DNA from: Tricholoma matsutake
Taxonomy: Eukaryota; Basidiomycota; Agaricomycetes; Agaricales; Tricholomataceae
Direction: 5' to 3'
Length of the DNA: 64,000 nucleotides
Assembly (NCBI GenBank): GCA_026075535.2
Contig: AP026546.1
Span: 8,370,001 to 8,434,000 of the forward strand
The translations under genes were made by a program, and so were the position numbers. Within the stretch, counting starts at the first letter, position 1. Each line of letters starts with the position of its first letter. Shown one piece after another: positions 45,290-56,639 of this stretch. Below the pieces are notes generated by a model, which saw only the letters and a program-made list of their open reading frames with translations, ran no database searches and was not told the origin of the DNA.

Positions 45290-46320
45290 AATTGACCCCC
45301 TCACATCTGTGTGAGGGGTAATTAATATGTATAATACTAGGCCCTCCCCTCGCAAGCTTGAGGGGAGGGGGCCGTAACTATCAATTATAAAAATAAATTA
45401 ATAACACCCTACCATGAGCAGTTGCTCATGGTGGCATTCATCTCTCCCCAGGTCATCCCCTGGCCGTCTCGCTCTCCTGTCCCCATTCTTCTCCCCCCCA
45501 AACCACCCCATGAGCAGATGCTCATAGGCATGGGGCGGGTGTTGTCGTGGGTGTCCCCACTCTCGTTGTTGTCTCCCTTCCTCCTTGTCTCCCTTCCCTC
45601 TTGTCTCCCTTCCCCCTCGTCTCTTCACCCTCACCTTCCACCCTGCAAGCAGGGGCTTGCAGCAGTGGTGGTGGTGGTGTCCCCCTGTCATCATCATCGC
45701 AAGTAGTAGTTTGTACCTAAAAAAAGTTGGTTAGCATCGAAAAATGAAATGAGAAAAGAAAAAAAAAACTTACCTAGGACCCAAGAGACATTGACGTCTC
45801 TTGGGCCTTTTTTGTCTCCCTGTCGGTACCTGCACTCTCGCACCCCCCATCCACCATGCAAGCAGTTGCCTGCAGTGGTTATGGGGGGTGCTGGCTGTCA
45901 TTGAGGTCTCCCCTAATTGTTGTCGTTCCACCTGTTGTCCACCCTATGAGCAGTGGCTTGTAGGGCTGGGGTGGGTGGTGTCATCATTCCCTGCCATCAT
46001 TGTCATCGTTAGCAGCTGCTCTTCCCCATGCGAGCAGTTGCTTGCACTGGTGGGGGCAGGTGCTGGGTCATGGTCTTGTTGTTGTTCCTCGTCTGGTGGT
46101 TTTGGGGTCATCGTGCTGTTACAGTATAGATATAACCTATAATTAATTAAAAAATGTACTCACCTGGGGCCCAAACAACAACAGAGTTGTTTGGGCCCAT
46201 TTCATCATGTGCTGGCATGGGACCCATGGCTGTGGGGTCTTCAGAGGGTGGTGGCGGCAGCGGGACGTGGGAGGAAGGTGGCGTCGTCGAGTGGTGGTGG
46301 TGGTGGTGGTTGGTGATGAT
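45290..46320. repeat. Low-complexity hairpin/intron module
   Basis: Several short palindromes of the CATGAGC..GCTCATG type (45411-45432, ~45508-45527, 45643-45662, 45944-45963) and two GGCCCAA-type hairpins next to minus-strand splice-donor-like sites (45777-45807 and 46167-46198). ORFs are simple translations (His, Arg/Gly, Pro/Ser-rich). It has the same build as the interiors of the hAT-like elements, though no termini of its own were found. Confidence 0.55.
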
Positions 46321-48485
46321 CCCCAGTGAAAAATCCATAAGGGAGAATACCTGCAAATCCCTTGAGGGATTCTCAGGTATACGGAGGGGTAGTCAAGGTA
46401 TTTTGTCACAATAGGGGATTTTAATCCCTGGCAAATCCCTGAAAAGCCCTTGAGAACCCTTGCCATACCTTTCAGTGGAACACGGAATGGACAGGGATTC
46501 AGGGGGGTTTTGTGGGTTTCAGATAGTGTTTAAAGGTCCAGTCCAATTCAGTTTTTTAACCCAAAAACATAAAGACCACAACCTAAACTGGTCCAGGACC
46601 GACTTAGATACTGCTAAAACTGAACTGGACCACCTAGGACTGGTCTTTTCCAGTTAAAAGACCGAAAAAGACCAGTTAAGACTGGTTCAGACCGATGTTT
46701 TGTTGTGAAATTTGTTGTGATAATATAACCCATATGTATCTTAGCAAATATTACCCGGACTCTATAACCACTGTACAGATGGATAGACATTGTAATTCCC
46801 CATCATTCGGTCAAACTTTTAAGACATTTCATCAAGATTTGACTTGGCTATGATCAATATAAAAATACATCTACTGAATGACTCATGCTGAACACCAAGA
46901 AATGTAATGTGACAACCATAAATTATGTGATGCATAGCATGCATTGACAAATGGTGGGAGTATTATTATACATGTTAGTCCTATGATCATTAATAGAATC
47001 AAGCAAACGATCAACATATGAGTAAGATGAAATGAAAATCAATCTGATACAACAAAATACTCATACAAAAATAAATTTGATTATATTTTGCTCAATTCTT
47101 AACTGTTTTTTATGAACCAGAGGTCGAATTTGCCAGAATTTATGTGGGAACATGGTCCAATATATGTTCCCACGATAAAACCGGTTTTCTTCGGTTTTAC
47201 AACATTTTTCAAAATGGAAAGACTGCTAACTGAACTGCAAAAGACCGGTCCATAAATAGACCACTGGTCCAGTCTTTTCCAGTCCAATTCAGTCCAATTT
47301 TGGTCTTTTTTTCGGTCCTATTGACTGGACCCTTCAACACTAGTTTCAGAGGTATAGCATGGTGCTTAGTTCCCTTCCCATCCCTCACAATACCACAAAA
47401 AAACTTTTGTATTCCTCTAAATACCTACATTTCCCTATGAAAATAATCTATGCTCCAATGCTCCTCTATCTTTGCCAATGCCGCCCAACCCCTGCCAGTA
47501 CCCTGCCCATGCTTTCCTTCTCCCTTATTGAGCCTTTTCCACTCTCAAACCCTTGCTTGAAGCCCATATTGAAAGAGATAAGTATGAAACAAAGAAATTC
47601 AGAGTCAAAATGGATCTGACCTGCATTGACCATGTTGCATGCATATTTGCTCCCAGTTCTGCAAGTTGGAGAAGCAGGATTAGTCACAGAATCAGTGCAC
47701 AAGGGACAGCACATACCACATCCACTCGAGCATCGTTCAACTGCTGCCAAGATTGTCTTGTTATTCCGCTGCATCTGCAACTCGACCACCATCCTAGAGA
47801 GAAGAGAAACACATCTCAATGGCCAAAACAGAAATAGGAATCCTATCTACATATCCTCCCATTTTCCAGTGGAGCTTGATGATATTTATTTACTAATTTA
47901 GGCACTTGAAGTTGTCACCTCGTGCGATCCCCTCCTTCCCCCCAACTTTCTCTACCACCATCACCAACCCCTTGCACTTATGTCCATCTCACTCAACGTA
48001 CTCCCCACTCATCTTCACTTCCCTGATTTGCTCATGAAATCAATCACCTGAAGGAATGGAGAAAGATCAATGCATTTTCTTGGGTGTGTGGTGTTCCTAC
48101 ACGACTATATGCATGCCACTGACATAAAAATGACTTTCAACATGCCTTTTTTGTGAACTAGAGGCATAATTGGTATGTTCATATCCTCATTCTCACCACC
48201 AGTTGTTCTGTAACCCAAACAATTATGTGTGAAGAAACAACTGAATCGGTGACAATACAACTACTGGTGGAGAACAGTTCGAAGACGTCATGCCAACCCA
48301 AGTTACCCAATGGCATTTGGTGGTCTTGAACTCGAAAAAAATCTTGAATGCGCTGGCCAATGACAAAAACATTTGATTAGGTAAAGTTTTTGCTCACCCA
48401 GTTAGGGATTGAAAGGGATTGAAAGGGATGTGAAGGGTTTTGGCGGAATTTAGAGGGATATCCAGGTGCGGACTTTTGACTGGGG
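46321..48485. mobile_element. Element D, CCCCAGT termini, 5-bp duplication (superfamily unassigned)
   Basis: The left end CCCCAGTGAAAAATCC and the right end, read inward, CCCCAGTCAAAAGTCC are near-perfect inverted repeats. The flanks are ATGAT (46316-46320; 48486-48490). Subterminal regions repeat AATCCCT / AGGGATT motifs. The interior contains hAT-like element C and non-coding sequence; no transposase was seen. A 5-bp duplication does not by itself identify the superfamily. Confidence 0.65.
46524..47342. mobile_element. Non-autonomous hAT-like element C, nested in D (819 bp)
   Basis: The ends are TAGTGTTTAAAGGTCC and GGACCCTTCAACACTA. The 8-bp duplication is GTTTCAGA (46516-46523; 47343-47350). 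It is the same terminal family as A and B but lacks their hairpin modules. The interior is AT-rich with ACTGGTC/GACCAGT subterminal motifs. Confidence 0.92.
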
Positions 48486-48587
48486 ATGATCGATGATGAG
48501 CTGGCATCATCGTTGGTGACACAGCTGTGTTGATTTGTCATCACAGCCAGGGCAGTACATAGAGAGATAAAACTATTCACCCATAAT

Positions 48588-48918
48588 GATACTTTAGTCT
48601 AATGGTTGTATTGTTGCCTTAATTGTTATCATGTGACTACAAGGGTTCAATCCCTGCAGTAGCCACTGATTTTTCAGTCAATCATATAAGCAACTCAAAC
48701 AGTCCTAGGACTGGATGAGTGCTGGTCCACTCAGACTCCGCTCGAATGCTTGGACTGGACATCTAGTTTGGCAGGACTAGTGTTGCCATGGCTGAGCTGT
48801 GGCAACACTAGGCAGGACTTTCAGCCAACAAAGTCTGAGCAAAGTCCTAGGACTGTCTTTGGACTGTCCGAGTGTCTGAGCAGAGTCCGCTTGGATTGGG
48901 GGGGGGAGTGTAAAGACC
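48588..48918 (+). mobile_element. tRNA-headed SINE, copy 5
   Basis: The head TTTAGTCTAATGGTTG (A-box-like) plus B box GGGTTCAATCCC (~48650) is the best tRNA match in the window. The body has GGACTG/TCAGACT units and a hairpin (GTGTTGCCATGGC..GCTGTGGCAACAC, ~48779-48810). The tail is GGGGGGGGAGTGTAAAG. Confidence 0.75.
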
Positions 48919-49392
48919 TCATTGTATTGAATGATATGACCTATTGAACACATACATTGTATCGAATGATATGGGTTCAATGGATGCTGTTGAACTCACT
49001 ATATAAAGTCACTATACTATATTAACCAATGACTACATTGCACACTGATTATTATACCTTACAATAGACATGCATTAGGAATGTAATACAGACATTAGTA
49101 ACATTTGAAATGCAATAGGCACAGACATGGCCACAGACACAGGGATGGCCACAGGGATGTCCAGGGCATCACCATCGGGCACGGACATGGGAATGGGCAA
49201 TATTAACCTATGTATACTATTGACTGTACACATTGTATATCTGTTTCAATGGATGCCATCAAACTCACTATATATTTGTACATACTCTATTAATTAACCA
49301 ATGACTATATTACTACTTTACTTGCTGTACCATACAGATAGACATGCATTAAGAACATAGTACAATCATTAGTAATGTTTGAAATGCAATTG
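48919..49392. other. Interval without a supportable gene
   Basis: AT-rich. A ~230-bp segment is partly duplicated (GTATCGAATGATATG / ACACATTGTATATCTG and TATATTACT..CATACAGATAGACATGCATTA versus the copy at ~49030-49090). No coding. Confidence 0.4.
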
Positions 49393-49395
49393 CAG

Positions 49396-49519
49396 GGGAA
49401 GGGGAAGGGGAAGGGGAAGGGGAAGGGGAAGGGGAAGGGGAAGGGGAAGGGGAAGGGGAAGGGGAAGGGGAAGGGGAAGGGGAAGGGGAAGGGGAAGGGG
49501 AAGGGGAAGGGGAAGGGGA
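49396..49519. repeat. (GGGGAA)n hexanucleotide satellite, ~20 copies
   Basis: An almost perfect run of GGGGAA, then four GGGGGT units to ~49545. It generates long Gly-Lys, Gly-Arg and Pro-Leu ORFs on both strands, which I treat as artefacts. Four-G runs spaced by two bases are a strong G-quadruplex pattern. Confidence 0.97.
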
Positions 49520-49676
49520 TGGGGGTGGGGGTGGGGGTGGGGGTGGGACTGGGACCAGGAAGCAGCACTGACATCAGGGCTTGACAGGACCACAAAAACA
49601 ATGATATTACTATGTACAATGTACTACTACCCACAACACTATATATACATGATGCATCATTCAATGTCAGTGTCCA

Positions 49677-50717
49677 TCATCTCATCAGGGCTAGACAACC
49701 AAGTCTCCTGAAGTCTGCAGGAGTGTAGATTGGCAGAATGAAGTCTGCTGGAGGGTAGGTCAGCAAAGTGATATGAGAAAGAGTGGGGTTCTCTATCTGT
49801 GATATGCCAATGGAATCTTCTACATCAGAATTGACCTCAGCATTGGATTCACCATTAGATCCAGTCTTCGAGAATGACAGAAAAGCATCTGCAGCATCAG
49901 ATGCAGTGGGGAAAGCAGCCTTATTTGAGGATGATAGGATGGCATCAGCTGCATCTGTCAAAGTTGGATTGGCGGCTGGAGATGAGGAGGTAGAATCGGA
50001 AAGATAAAATGGAGCAGCATCAAAGCCAGTCAGGGAACCTGTAGGGGAAGATGATAACTGATCATTGTCACCCTGCCATGCCATGGCTGCCTGAAAGGCA
50101 GTGGGCTGATCAGCATCACTTGACGCATTGTCTTCACCTTGCCATGCCATGGCTGCCTAAAAGGCAGTGGGCTGATCTGCACTTGATGCATCATCTTTGC
50201 CTTGCCAAACCATAGCAGCAAACAAGGCAGTGGGCTGGCTGGCTTCTGCATTGGGCAAGGCATTGGGGATGGGGACAGCATCGGGGACAGGCACAGGAGA
50301 GGGAGTGGGAGAAGCAGCAGGGCTGGGAGGTGATGAATCATCTGCTCCATTGCCTGATACTGTGGGTGGTCGACCATAGGCATTGGATGCAACTGTCGAG
50401 ACCATTGGTGTGCTTGACCACTCCTTTCTTCCCTTCACACCATCAGGCAGAGACAACCCATACCTGGAATGCTGTTGTTTGCCCCTGCTCTTGGTCTTCT
50501 CATTAGCACCCAAAACATCATTTTCCATGATGTCAACACCCCAGGTCCACTTGTAGGAGCTGGGGGGAAGGGACTTCAGGTGCTCAAGTTCTGCCTGTGC
50601 ATTTGCTGCCACCAGTTCCAATTTTCTTCTTACTGCTGTTTGCCTTGAAGGTTGCCCAGCACATTGATGATACTCAACCTGGAAAAACCACCAAAACTGC
50701 TGATGATATTTGCACAA
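49677..50717 (-). pseudogene. Unrecognised minus-strand gene with a minisatellite-encoded repeat
   Basis: Minus-strand frame 50717-50157, TAG, then 50150-49677 in the same frame; the stop fits a CAG-to-TAG change. The N-terminal part is charged (RRKLELVAANAQAELEHLKS, a short coiled-coil-like segment) and contains SSYKWTWGVDIMENDVLGAN. The middle has three imperfect copies of a ~20-residue unit built on AMAWQG..DADQPTAFQA. The C-terminal part is Ser/Ala/Asp-rich. A Pro-rich stretch (SPTPSPVPVPDAVPIPN) separates the domains. The function is unknown. Its upstream flank (50650-50998) is the paralogue of 20800-20959 plus 22781-22998, so it is probably part of a dispersed transposon. Confidence 0.4.
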
Positions 50718-50998
50718 GTCAGAGGAAGGGTGCGAGGCATTCTGAATGTTTGTGGTCCAACCAAAGGGAAGACAACTAGTTTGTACTAGCTGTAAAGGTA
50801 GTTCTATAAGAGAGGAAGGTGTTTGGCGTGGTCTGATGGATTATCAATTGATATTGAAGAGGATCGACGAGATTGATGGTGAACGATGTTTATCATCAAG
50901 GGTCAATGTGTAAATTCTAAGGACTTTTTGGTGGATTGATAGTATACAAAGGTTATAGCTGATGGCCAGGAAGTGTCAGAGTAGTTACTAGTGCTACA
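50650..50998. repeat. Paralogue of the split 20.8/22.8-kb sequence (empty hAT site)
   Basis: Matches 20800-20959 and then 22781-22998 without the 1.8-kb insertion; GAGAGGAA occurs once at ~50811. It diverges from the other copy just after AGTGCTA at ~50998. Confidence 0.8.
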
Positions 50999-53303
50999 TT
51001 TGTGTATTTCATAATTCTATACAATACTAAAAAAAGATAAAACACTGTGAGACAGAGGCAAGGAGAGGTCCTTCCCCTTCTTTGCAGTAGTGCCCCTGCC
51101 CCTCATGGATGGCCCTCCCCCCCATTGTGGTACCCCCTCATTCCATCCCTGCCCTCTCCCCCTCTCTTCACAGTAGTGCCCTGCCCCTGAGAGACTGTGG
51201 TCCTCCCCATTGCTCCCCATTTCTACCCTGCGAGCAGTTACTCATGGTGGTGGATGGGGGTGCTGCTGTGGTAGCGGTGGCGGAGCCAGTTTGTGTCATT
51301 GTTCTCATCTCCCTCGTTCCCCTAGTTATTCTCATCCTCCCTGTTGTTCCCACCCCTCATTCCCCCATTGTTCTCATCCCATGGTTTGTCTGTCATCCCT
51401 ATGGTTGCTGGCTTTGTGGTGGCAGTTGTCATTTCTTTGAATTTGTCATTGCTGGTAGTTAGTAACAAGGAAATGAAATGAGAAAAGAAAAGGAAAGAAA
51501 AACTCACCTATGGCCCAAGAGACATTGATGTCTCTTGGTTTCGCCTCATCTCCATCCTCATCATCATCATTGCCCATGTCATTGTTGTCCATCCCCTTCT
51601 CCATCCCTGTCCCTTGGCATTGTTGTTCCATCTCGTTGTCATCATCATTGTTTGTCCCTCACATTCCCGTCTCATGTTCATCATTCATTGTTCATCCCAT
51701 TCATCATTCTCTCCCTGTTGTCCTTGCTGTTGCCTGCTTACTCATGCTGTGAGCAGGGCTTATAGTGGTGGTAGTAGATGGCGGGTTGTGGGTTGTTGTG
51801 ATGTAACATAAATGGAACCTATAATAAATGAAGAACCAGGTTAGTTAAAAGGAAAATAAAATAAAATAAGAAATGAACAAGAAAAAACTTACCTGTGGCC
51901 CAAACAACAATAGATGTTGTTTGGGCCTGTTTCATGTGTGATGCGGCCAACCCCTCCCTCTCCCCATTGCCTTTGTTTCCTCCATTCCCCTTGCCTCCCA
52001 TCATCCTCTGTATGTCCAGGTCATCATGTTGTTGTCCTGCCTGCTCCTTCTTCTTGTTATCCCTATCCCCATTGCTCCCCATTTCCACCCCGCCAGCAGT
52101 TGCTCATGGTGGCAGTTAGGGGTGCTGTGGTGGCCATCGTCATAGTCGTGGTAATTGCATCATTGTAAGTTAAACCTGTAAATAACAAAAATATAAGTTA
52201 TGCGAGATAAAACCTGTATAGAATGAAAATAGACGTTAGTTGAATCAAGAAAAACAAGAAATGAACATCAAAAAACTTACCTGGGGCCCAAACAACAATA
52301 CATGTTGCTTGGGCCCATATCTCATCCTTGTAACCCCCTGTCCCTATCCTCATCATCGTCTCCTCGCTATTGGTTGTGCCATGCACCTCATGATCAGCTG
52401 CTTGTGATGGTGGTTTGAGGTGTTGCAGTGGTTGTAGTTTCAGCAGCTGGAGGTGCAGATGCATTGGCTGGGATCATCGTGTTGTTGTGAGGTGAAACCT
52501 GTAGAGAATGAAAATAGAAGTTAGAAAAATAGGAAAGGAACAGAATAAAAACTTACCTGGGGCCCAAACGATGCATATCTATGTGCCATTTGAGCCCAGG
52601 CCTCATCCTCATACCCCAGTCCCATCCCTGTGTTGGTGTTTGTCTTCCCACCATTCATTCATCTGGTGGTGGTGATGGTGGCCATGTGGTCCCCTTTGTC
52701 ATCCAAATGAAAGCCTCACATCCCATTTGGACAGGGAGGAGGGTAGCATTTCATGGCTGCTGTCAAGCTTAAAACACTGTAATATTAAACAAAGAACATA
52801 TTGTTAGCTAAGTTGAAAAGAAAGAAATGAAAAGCTTATGATTTTGACATGGGAGTCATCGTGGTGAAAATGCAAGTTATCATCTATGGAAATAAGAAAA
52901 GCATATTATTAGTAGTGAAAAGAAAAAGAGAAGGAGAAACAATTACATACTGCTATGGTCAGTGTTACTGAGTGTCATGGACTCATGGAGAGTGATAACA
53001 ATGTCGATCAAGAAGTTCGATCACCATTGTCAGTTGTGTTACCATGGTCTCAATGCTTTGTGTTTCTCATGTGCATTGAGCATTGTAAAATGGATGAAGA
53101 TTGACATGCATAAATTAACTAAAATTGAGTAAAATATGATATGGTACTGGCTAACTGGCCCAACTTAGCACTACCCATGAAAACCCACAACACCATGTGG
53201 ATGGGTTCGGTATGATACAGGTTCAGGATTTCAGGCACTGTACCCGTACCTGTATACCCCATGACCCAAACACCGCAGGTTTACCTGCACCCATGCTACA
53301 ACT
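50999..53303. repeat. Low-complexity hairpin/intron module region (probable hAT-like relic)
   Basis: Four GGCCCAAA/GGCCCAAG-type hairpins at 51512-51538, 51897-51927, 52283-52316 and 52558-52597 lie beside minus-strand donors; minus-strand intron-like spacers of ~65-85 nt end in TAG or CAG before a GTTxxA sequence. The right edge ACCCATGCTACAACTTA (53285-53303) resembles the terminus of the 20960-22780 element, but no matching left end or duplication was found. There is no recognisable protein. Confidence 0.55.
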
Positions 53304-53659
53304 TAGTTGAAGACTGAGAGACATTTATTTGACATATTGATCATGGTTAGAGATCAATATGATTGAGTTTATGTAATAGAGGGTCATAGAGGGGAGATGT
53401 AATCGCCATTTGCTGATGTAAATGCAGTGTCAGCCCTGAATGCTAATTTGTGCCATAAAGCCCGCTGACAGTCAGCATAGGCTAGGGGCCAGGCAAGGTA
53501 TTCTCTGAGTGCGAGGCTGACTGCCACCATTCACTGTGATAAATGAAATACCGCACAGTCCACTGCATGTCATATGTGACCAGCAGAAATTCCTCCTTCC
53601 ATCTATGTCTCTGAGCCTGCAAGCAAAGCCAATGTACTCCCCTGACTATCCAAGAAGTT
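53304..53659. other. Interval without a supportable gene
   Basis: Non-coding sequence between the hairpin-module region and the KDZ transposase remnant. It likely includes the 3' flank of the KDZ transposon. Confidence 0.4.
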
Positions 53660-55966
53660 CAGTGCAATGTGAACAAATAGCCACAAAATAGATGTACATT
53701 CCCAGAATCAATCAGTGGGACTGGGAGCGGGGCCATGAAAGGAAATGGGAGCAGTGACAGTCCTGGGAACAGCCATGACAGTGGGTATGGCAGTGGCAGC
53801 GGCATCAGGGAAGGCAGTAACACCAGTCCAAATGTGAGAATTATGCCAAATCCAGGACAGACAAATATTAGTGGAGCCTGGCACATTCAGGTTCAGAATA
53901 GCTGTGCTAGCATTGAGGTCATCCTTTTTTAACCGCTGAAACATATTTGAGGTGTCAGTGTCACAATCCAGTGCCACCAATCTGCTTTGGCAATGGTTAT
54001 TTATACATTTGGGAATGCAGGGCAATTTTGTTAACCAACTCCTGGACAGTGGCTCATGCACATGTGTGAACTACCTTTCTTGGGGCTGCTCAAATAGTGT
54101 GTGAATGTTGAAATGACTTGTCCACAATGAGCTCCCACAGCTGATGCGGCAGGTGGCTTGCCTGATTCTTCCTGAGCTGAATCTCCACCTCTGCCAGAGG
54201 GCCATTAAATGGGAGGCATACTTGTTGCTCCTCAACTGGAATGGCATTTCTGTCAGCTGGAAGATGTGAAGGCCCTGATGCTGTAGGTGTGTCTTCATCT
54301 GAAGGGTCTAAGTCATCAGAGTTGTCAACATTGTAATGGCTGATTTGTGACAGAGCAATGTCATGGTCAGCAACATTGGCAGCATTTTGTAAATCTGTTA
54401 AGGTTTCCATGTGGGATGCAAGAGCTTCCCTTTCCCTTTCAACAGATTGCATGTCAGAAACATTTGGTGATGTACCAAGTCAGCAGACTTTGTCTCATAA
54501 TTCAGTCCTGGTGTATGCCAACAATGGGTTGTGATATATAAATATGTTAGGCAGTACTTACTGGATTTGTTGAACAATGATTGCACTCCTCAACCACAGA
54601 TTGAACTGCTGCCAGTGCCACTCCCATTTCCATTGCTGTTGCTGTTGCCACTCCCACTCCCAATCCCTGAGTGGCGTAGATATCCATGGCCTTAACATCT
54701 GTCAGCCTGAGCAATTCTGCTGCAGTCACTTCATCCTCCCATCTTTCGACTGCCTGTTGACCAAATGCTGCTGTAAGGTCAGCATGGTGCTTGCCAAGTG
54801 GCATGGAGATCTCAAGGGCTTCTTGAGATTTTGCACACAGCATAGTGGTCATGCCAAGCATTTTCTTGTGATTTGAGTCCATAGCATGATCATCAAGCAT
54901 TTCTGCCCAATGTGGCAAGGTCACTGTCCTGACTGTTGGGGAAATGGAATTCAGCAATAACCACAGGGACTCTAGTATTTCTCCTGCTATGATGCCAGAG
55001 CCTGGAATGAAAGATGGAGCATAACAAAAAAAGCATTCATCCTTGTGACCATGTACATGCATAAGCCCAATGGCCTGGTCAGTGGTCAGGTCAGCTGGAA
55101 GATGTGCACCAATGTGCTCCAGAAGGTAGATGATGTACTGGCAGACAATGTCATAAATCAGCATTACTCCCTGTTGAGGGTCAACCCTGGTAGTCTTCAG
55201 TGATTGAAGGAAAGCAAAGTCAACATTCTTTTGCTGTTCTCCCCAGAACAAGTCTACTGATGCATTGGGTGCATAACATCCATATCACGCACATGCAATG
55301 GCAGCTACTCCAGTCCTATCACTTGCCTTTGATGCCAGAAAAGCATTCACAATGACTAGGAATGTTTTTTTGAAAGGTGCCTCCTGCAAAAGGGGCACGG
55401 ATCAGATCAGATCAGATTGGGAGTGGGTACAGGAGTAGGTATGGGAACAGCCACAGCCACAGCCACAGGAATGGCAGCAGCAATGGCAGTGGCAGTGGTG
55501 AGGGAAGTGTACTTATACTGTTAATTGTTCTATGGCATCTTGGAGAAACTGCTTGTATTCAGCCTGATTTGGGGCCATCCCATAGCCATATATCAGTATC
55601 AGAGTTTTTCTGCTGAACATGGTCAGCTTTGAAATTGCCATCGGCCACAAATACACATTTAAAAACAAATCTAAGGTGTAATATCATTTTAGAGACCACT
55701 GCACAAAGCAGGTGCTTAATTACCCACTGGTTCTCATCGTCCTTCCAATTTTCTGGCATATTTATGCCTACTTGAGGACAAGTGGGACAGAAGTTGGCAA
55801 GTGATCCTGGTTCAGGTTTCAATGGATCTTTTTGATTGTGACCATACCCAGCCCACTTCAATCTTTTCATCCAATGCCATAAGCGGGACATGCACCGAAG
55901 CTTGTGGTAGAGGTTGACCACTTCTACAGGCCTCATTGGCAATGTGATGCACCTAAGGAGTGACAC
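53660..55966 (-). pseudogene. KDZ (Kyakuja-Dileera-Zisupton) transposase, degraded
   Basis: Minus strand: 55966-55559 (CPTCPQVGINMPENWKDDEN, then FVADGNFKADHV with the first catalytic-type Asp), a damaged gap, 55251-54547 (LIYDIVCQY with a second Asp; GLMHVHGHKDECFFCYAPSF; FIPGSGIIAGEILESLW with the Glu; DSNHKKMLGMTTML), 54452-54090 (AEVEIQLRKNQASHL, VDKSFQHSH) and 54061-53708 (FQRLKKDDLNASTAILNLNV, SWIWH). The block order matches KDZ transposases, a eukaryotic cut-and-paste family greatly expanded in Agaricomycetes. Several stops and frame changes occur, and Ala/Thr/Gly repeats intrude (GVGVATATAMEMG), so it is not functional. Boundaries are approximate and terminal repeats were not identified. 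Confidence 0.85.
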
Positions 55967-56029
55967 AGGTAACCCTCAGGTATAATTTCCCATACCCATG
56001 AACACCGTACCCATATGGATATAGGTGCA

Positions 56030-56510
56030 GTGTTTATTGCGGGTTTGCTTGGGTTACCCAGGTGGTCCCATGTCCATTGGCACCCCCTTGTTCATCATCA
56101 TTGTAGTCCCTCATCATCTGCACCACAAACCACCCTATGAGCAGCTGCTCATAGGCTTGTCATTTGTGGCCACCTCGTCCTCCTCATCCCCCCCTTGCCA
56201 CCCTCATCCACCCTCATTCCCCTCGTTGTTTCATCCCCCCTTATCATCTTGCCTCCCCCTCATCATCTTGCCTCCCCCTCATCATCTTGCCCCCTTGTCC
56301 CCCCTCATTGGTCATTTCAACCCCCTCCTCATCCCCTACTCATTCCCCAACCCTCCCTTATCGTTGTCAGCCCCATTCCACCCATGATCCACCCCACAAG
56401 CAGTGGCTTGTGAGGCTGGGGGTGGGTGGTCTGTTGTCTGTTGTCTGGCACCATTTGGGTGGGCATTGTCTCTGTTATAGCCTATAGTTTAAGACCTAGT
56501 TGTAAGTGAG
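56030..56510. repeat. Low-complexity hairpin module
   Basis: Contains the perfect hairpins CTATGAGC..GCTCATAG (56134-56153) and CACAAGC..GCTTGTG (56395-56412) and C/T-rich tandem tracts (ATCATCTTGCC repeats at ~56240-56290). It is related to the other modules. No coding. Confidence 0.55.
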
Positions 56511-56639
56511 GTCAGCTCTGTCCAAGAAGCAAGTTACAACTTACCCTTTGACTAAAAGGCAGTATAATCAACAACTAGTTGATTATATTGGACAGAATAT
56601 ATATGCTACAAATGAAGGCTTTGTAGTAAGCAACATGCT

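Noticed and set aside
49375..49711. Long Gly-Lys, Gly-Arg and Pro-Leu/Phe-Pro ORFs on both strands
   Set aside because: Pure translation of the GGGGAA satellite in several frames; no non-repetitive coding around it.
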